DNA from: Chloroflexota bacterium
GTDB taxonomy: Bacteria > Chloroflexota > Anaerolineae > J102
DNA: 27,768 nucleotides
Direction: 5' to 3'
NCBI GenBank assembly: GCA_003353825.1
Contig: PIVW01000018.1
Location: forward strand, 1 to 27,768
Part shown: piece after piece, positions 27,729-27,768 of the stretch
Layout: each line of letters starts with the position of its first letter
Numbering within the stretch: the stretch's first letter is position 1
The notes under the pieces: generated by a model
The model's input: only the letters and a program-made list of their open reading frames with translations
Database searches by the model: none
Told to the model about the DNA's origin: nothing
Position numbers and translations under genes: made by a program

Positions 27729-27768
27729 ATGTTGAACTTATCGGGTCTCAAATCACGTAACATGATTT
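27729..27768 (+). CDS. Start of an unidentified gene, cut by window edge
   Basis: The ATG at 27729 has a good GGAGG 7 nt upstream and a TATAAT further up. Only 13 codons are visible (MLNLSGLKSRNMI), which is too little to assign. An ATG at 27724 closes at once with a stop in its own frame. It is divergent from the decarboxylase gene. Confidence 0.5.
   Translation, partial: MLNLSGLKSRNMI

Overview
The window is a chromosomal segment of a bacterium that looks like a member of the Chloroflexota (Anaerolineae/Caldilineae-like). This placement is inference. It rests on gene content (MutS2 with an Smr tail, a CxxC...CxxC micro-protein just upstream of galT, DUF1905, DUF433, DUF4386, TumE-type and DUF559-type proteins), many starts with weak or no Shine-Dalgarno, and gaps filled with degenerate inverted repeats. 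No rRNA, tRNA, CRISPR array or complete transposon was seen. The window cuts a gene at each end.

Layout. 1-1088 (minus): a DUF433 antitoxin-like gene and, 3 nt later, a DUF559-fold endonuclease running off the edge; a divergent pair of promoters follows (1117-1298). 1441-6645 (plus): a B12-binding radical SAM enzyme, a probable TumE-type toxin-antitoxin pair with its own promoter, a formyltransferase, a polysaccharide-deacetylase-like protein and a SPASM radical SAM enzyme, probably an uncharacterised biosynthetic or modification cluster. 6998-7282: a DUF1905 protein behind a good promoter. 7433-8813 (minus): a sugar-nucleotide epimerase overlapping a HEAT-repeat protein. 9031-11418: mutS2, with its 3' end overlapping a convergent methyltransferase. 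12119-16238: a frameshifted yceI, a degenerate small ORF beside an attC-like hairpin, katG, and back-to-back relics of IS91-like and IS630-like transposases. 16239-20577 (plus): a single-pass membrane protein behind an 11-C tract, radC, glpK, a zinc-ribbon micro-protein and galT. 20855-23656 (minus): a multi-pass membrane protein, a frameshifted DUF4386 membrane protein and a membrane-anchored alpha/beta hydrolase. 23947-25815: uvrC. 26217-27650 (minus): an aromatic-L-amino-acid-decarboxylase-type PLP enzyme. The last 40 bases begin a new plus-strand gene.

How it fits together. Three DNA-repair genes (mutS2, radC, uvrC) and central carbon genes (glpK, galT) look like ordinary chromosomal background. 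The accessory material is the nuclease/DUF433 pair, the TumE pair inside the radical SAM cluster, the IS graveyard next to katG, and at least six kinds of inverted or tandem repeat in the gaps. Two genes (yceI, the DUF4386 gene) are each broken by one base at short G/C runs, which could be real decay or sequence error. The most promising leads are the radical SAM/formyltransferase/deacetylase cluster and the DUF433-nuclease pair.
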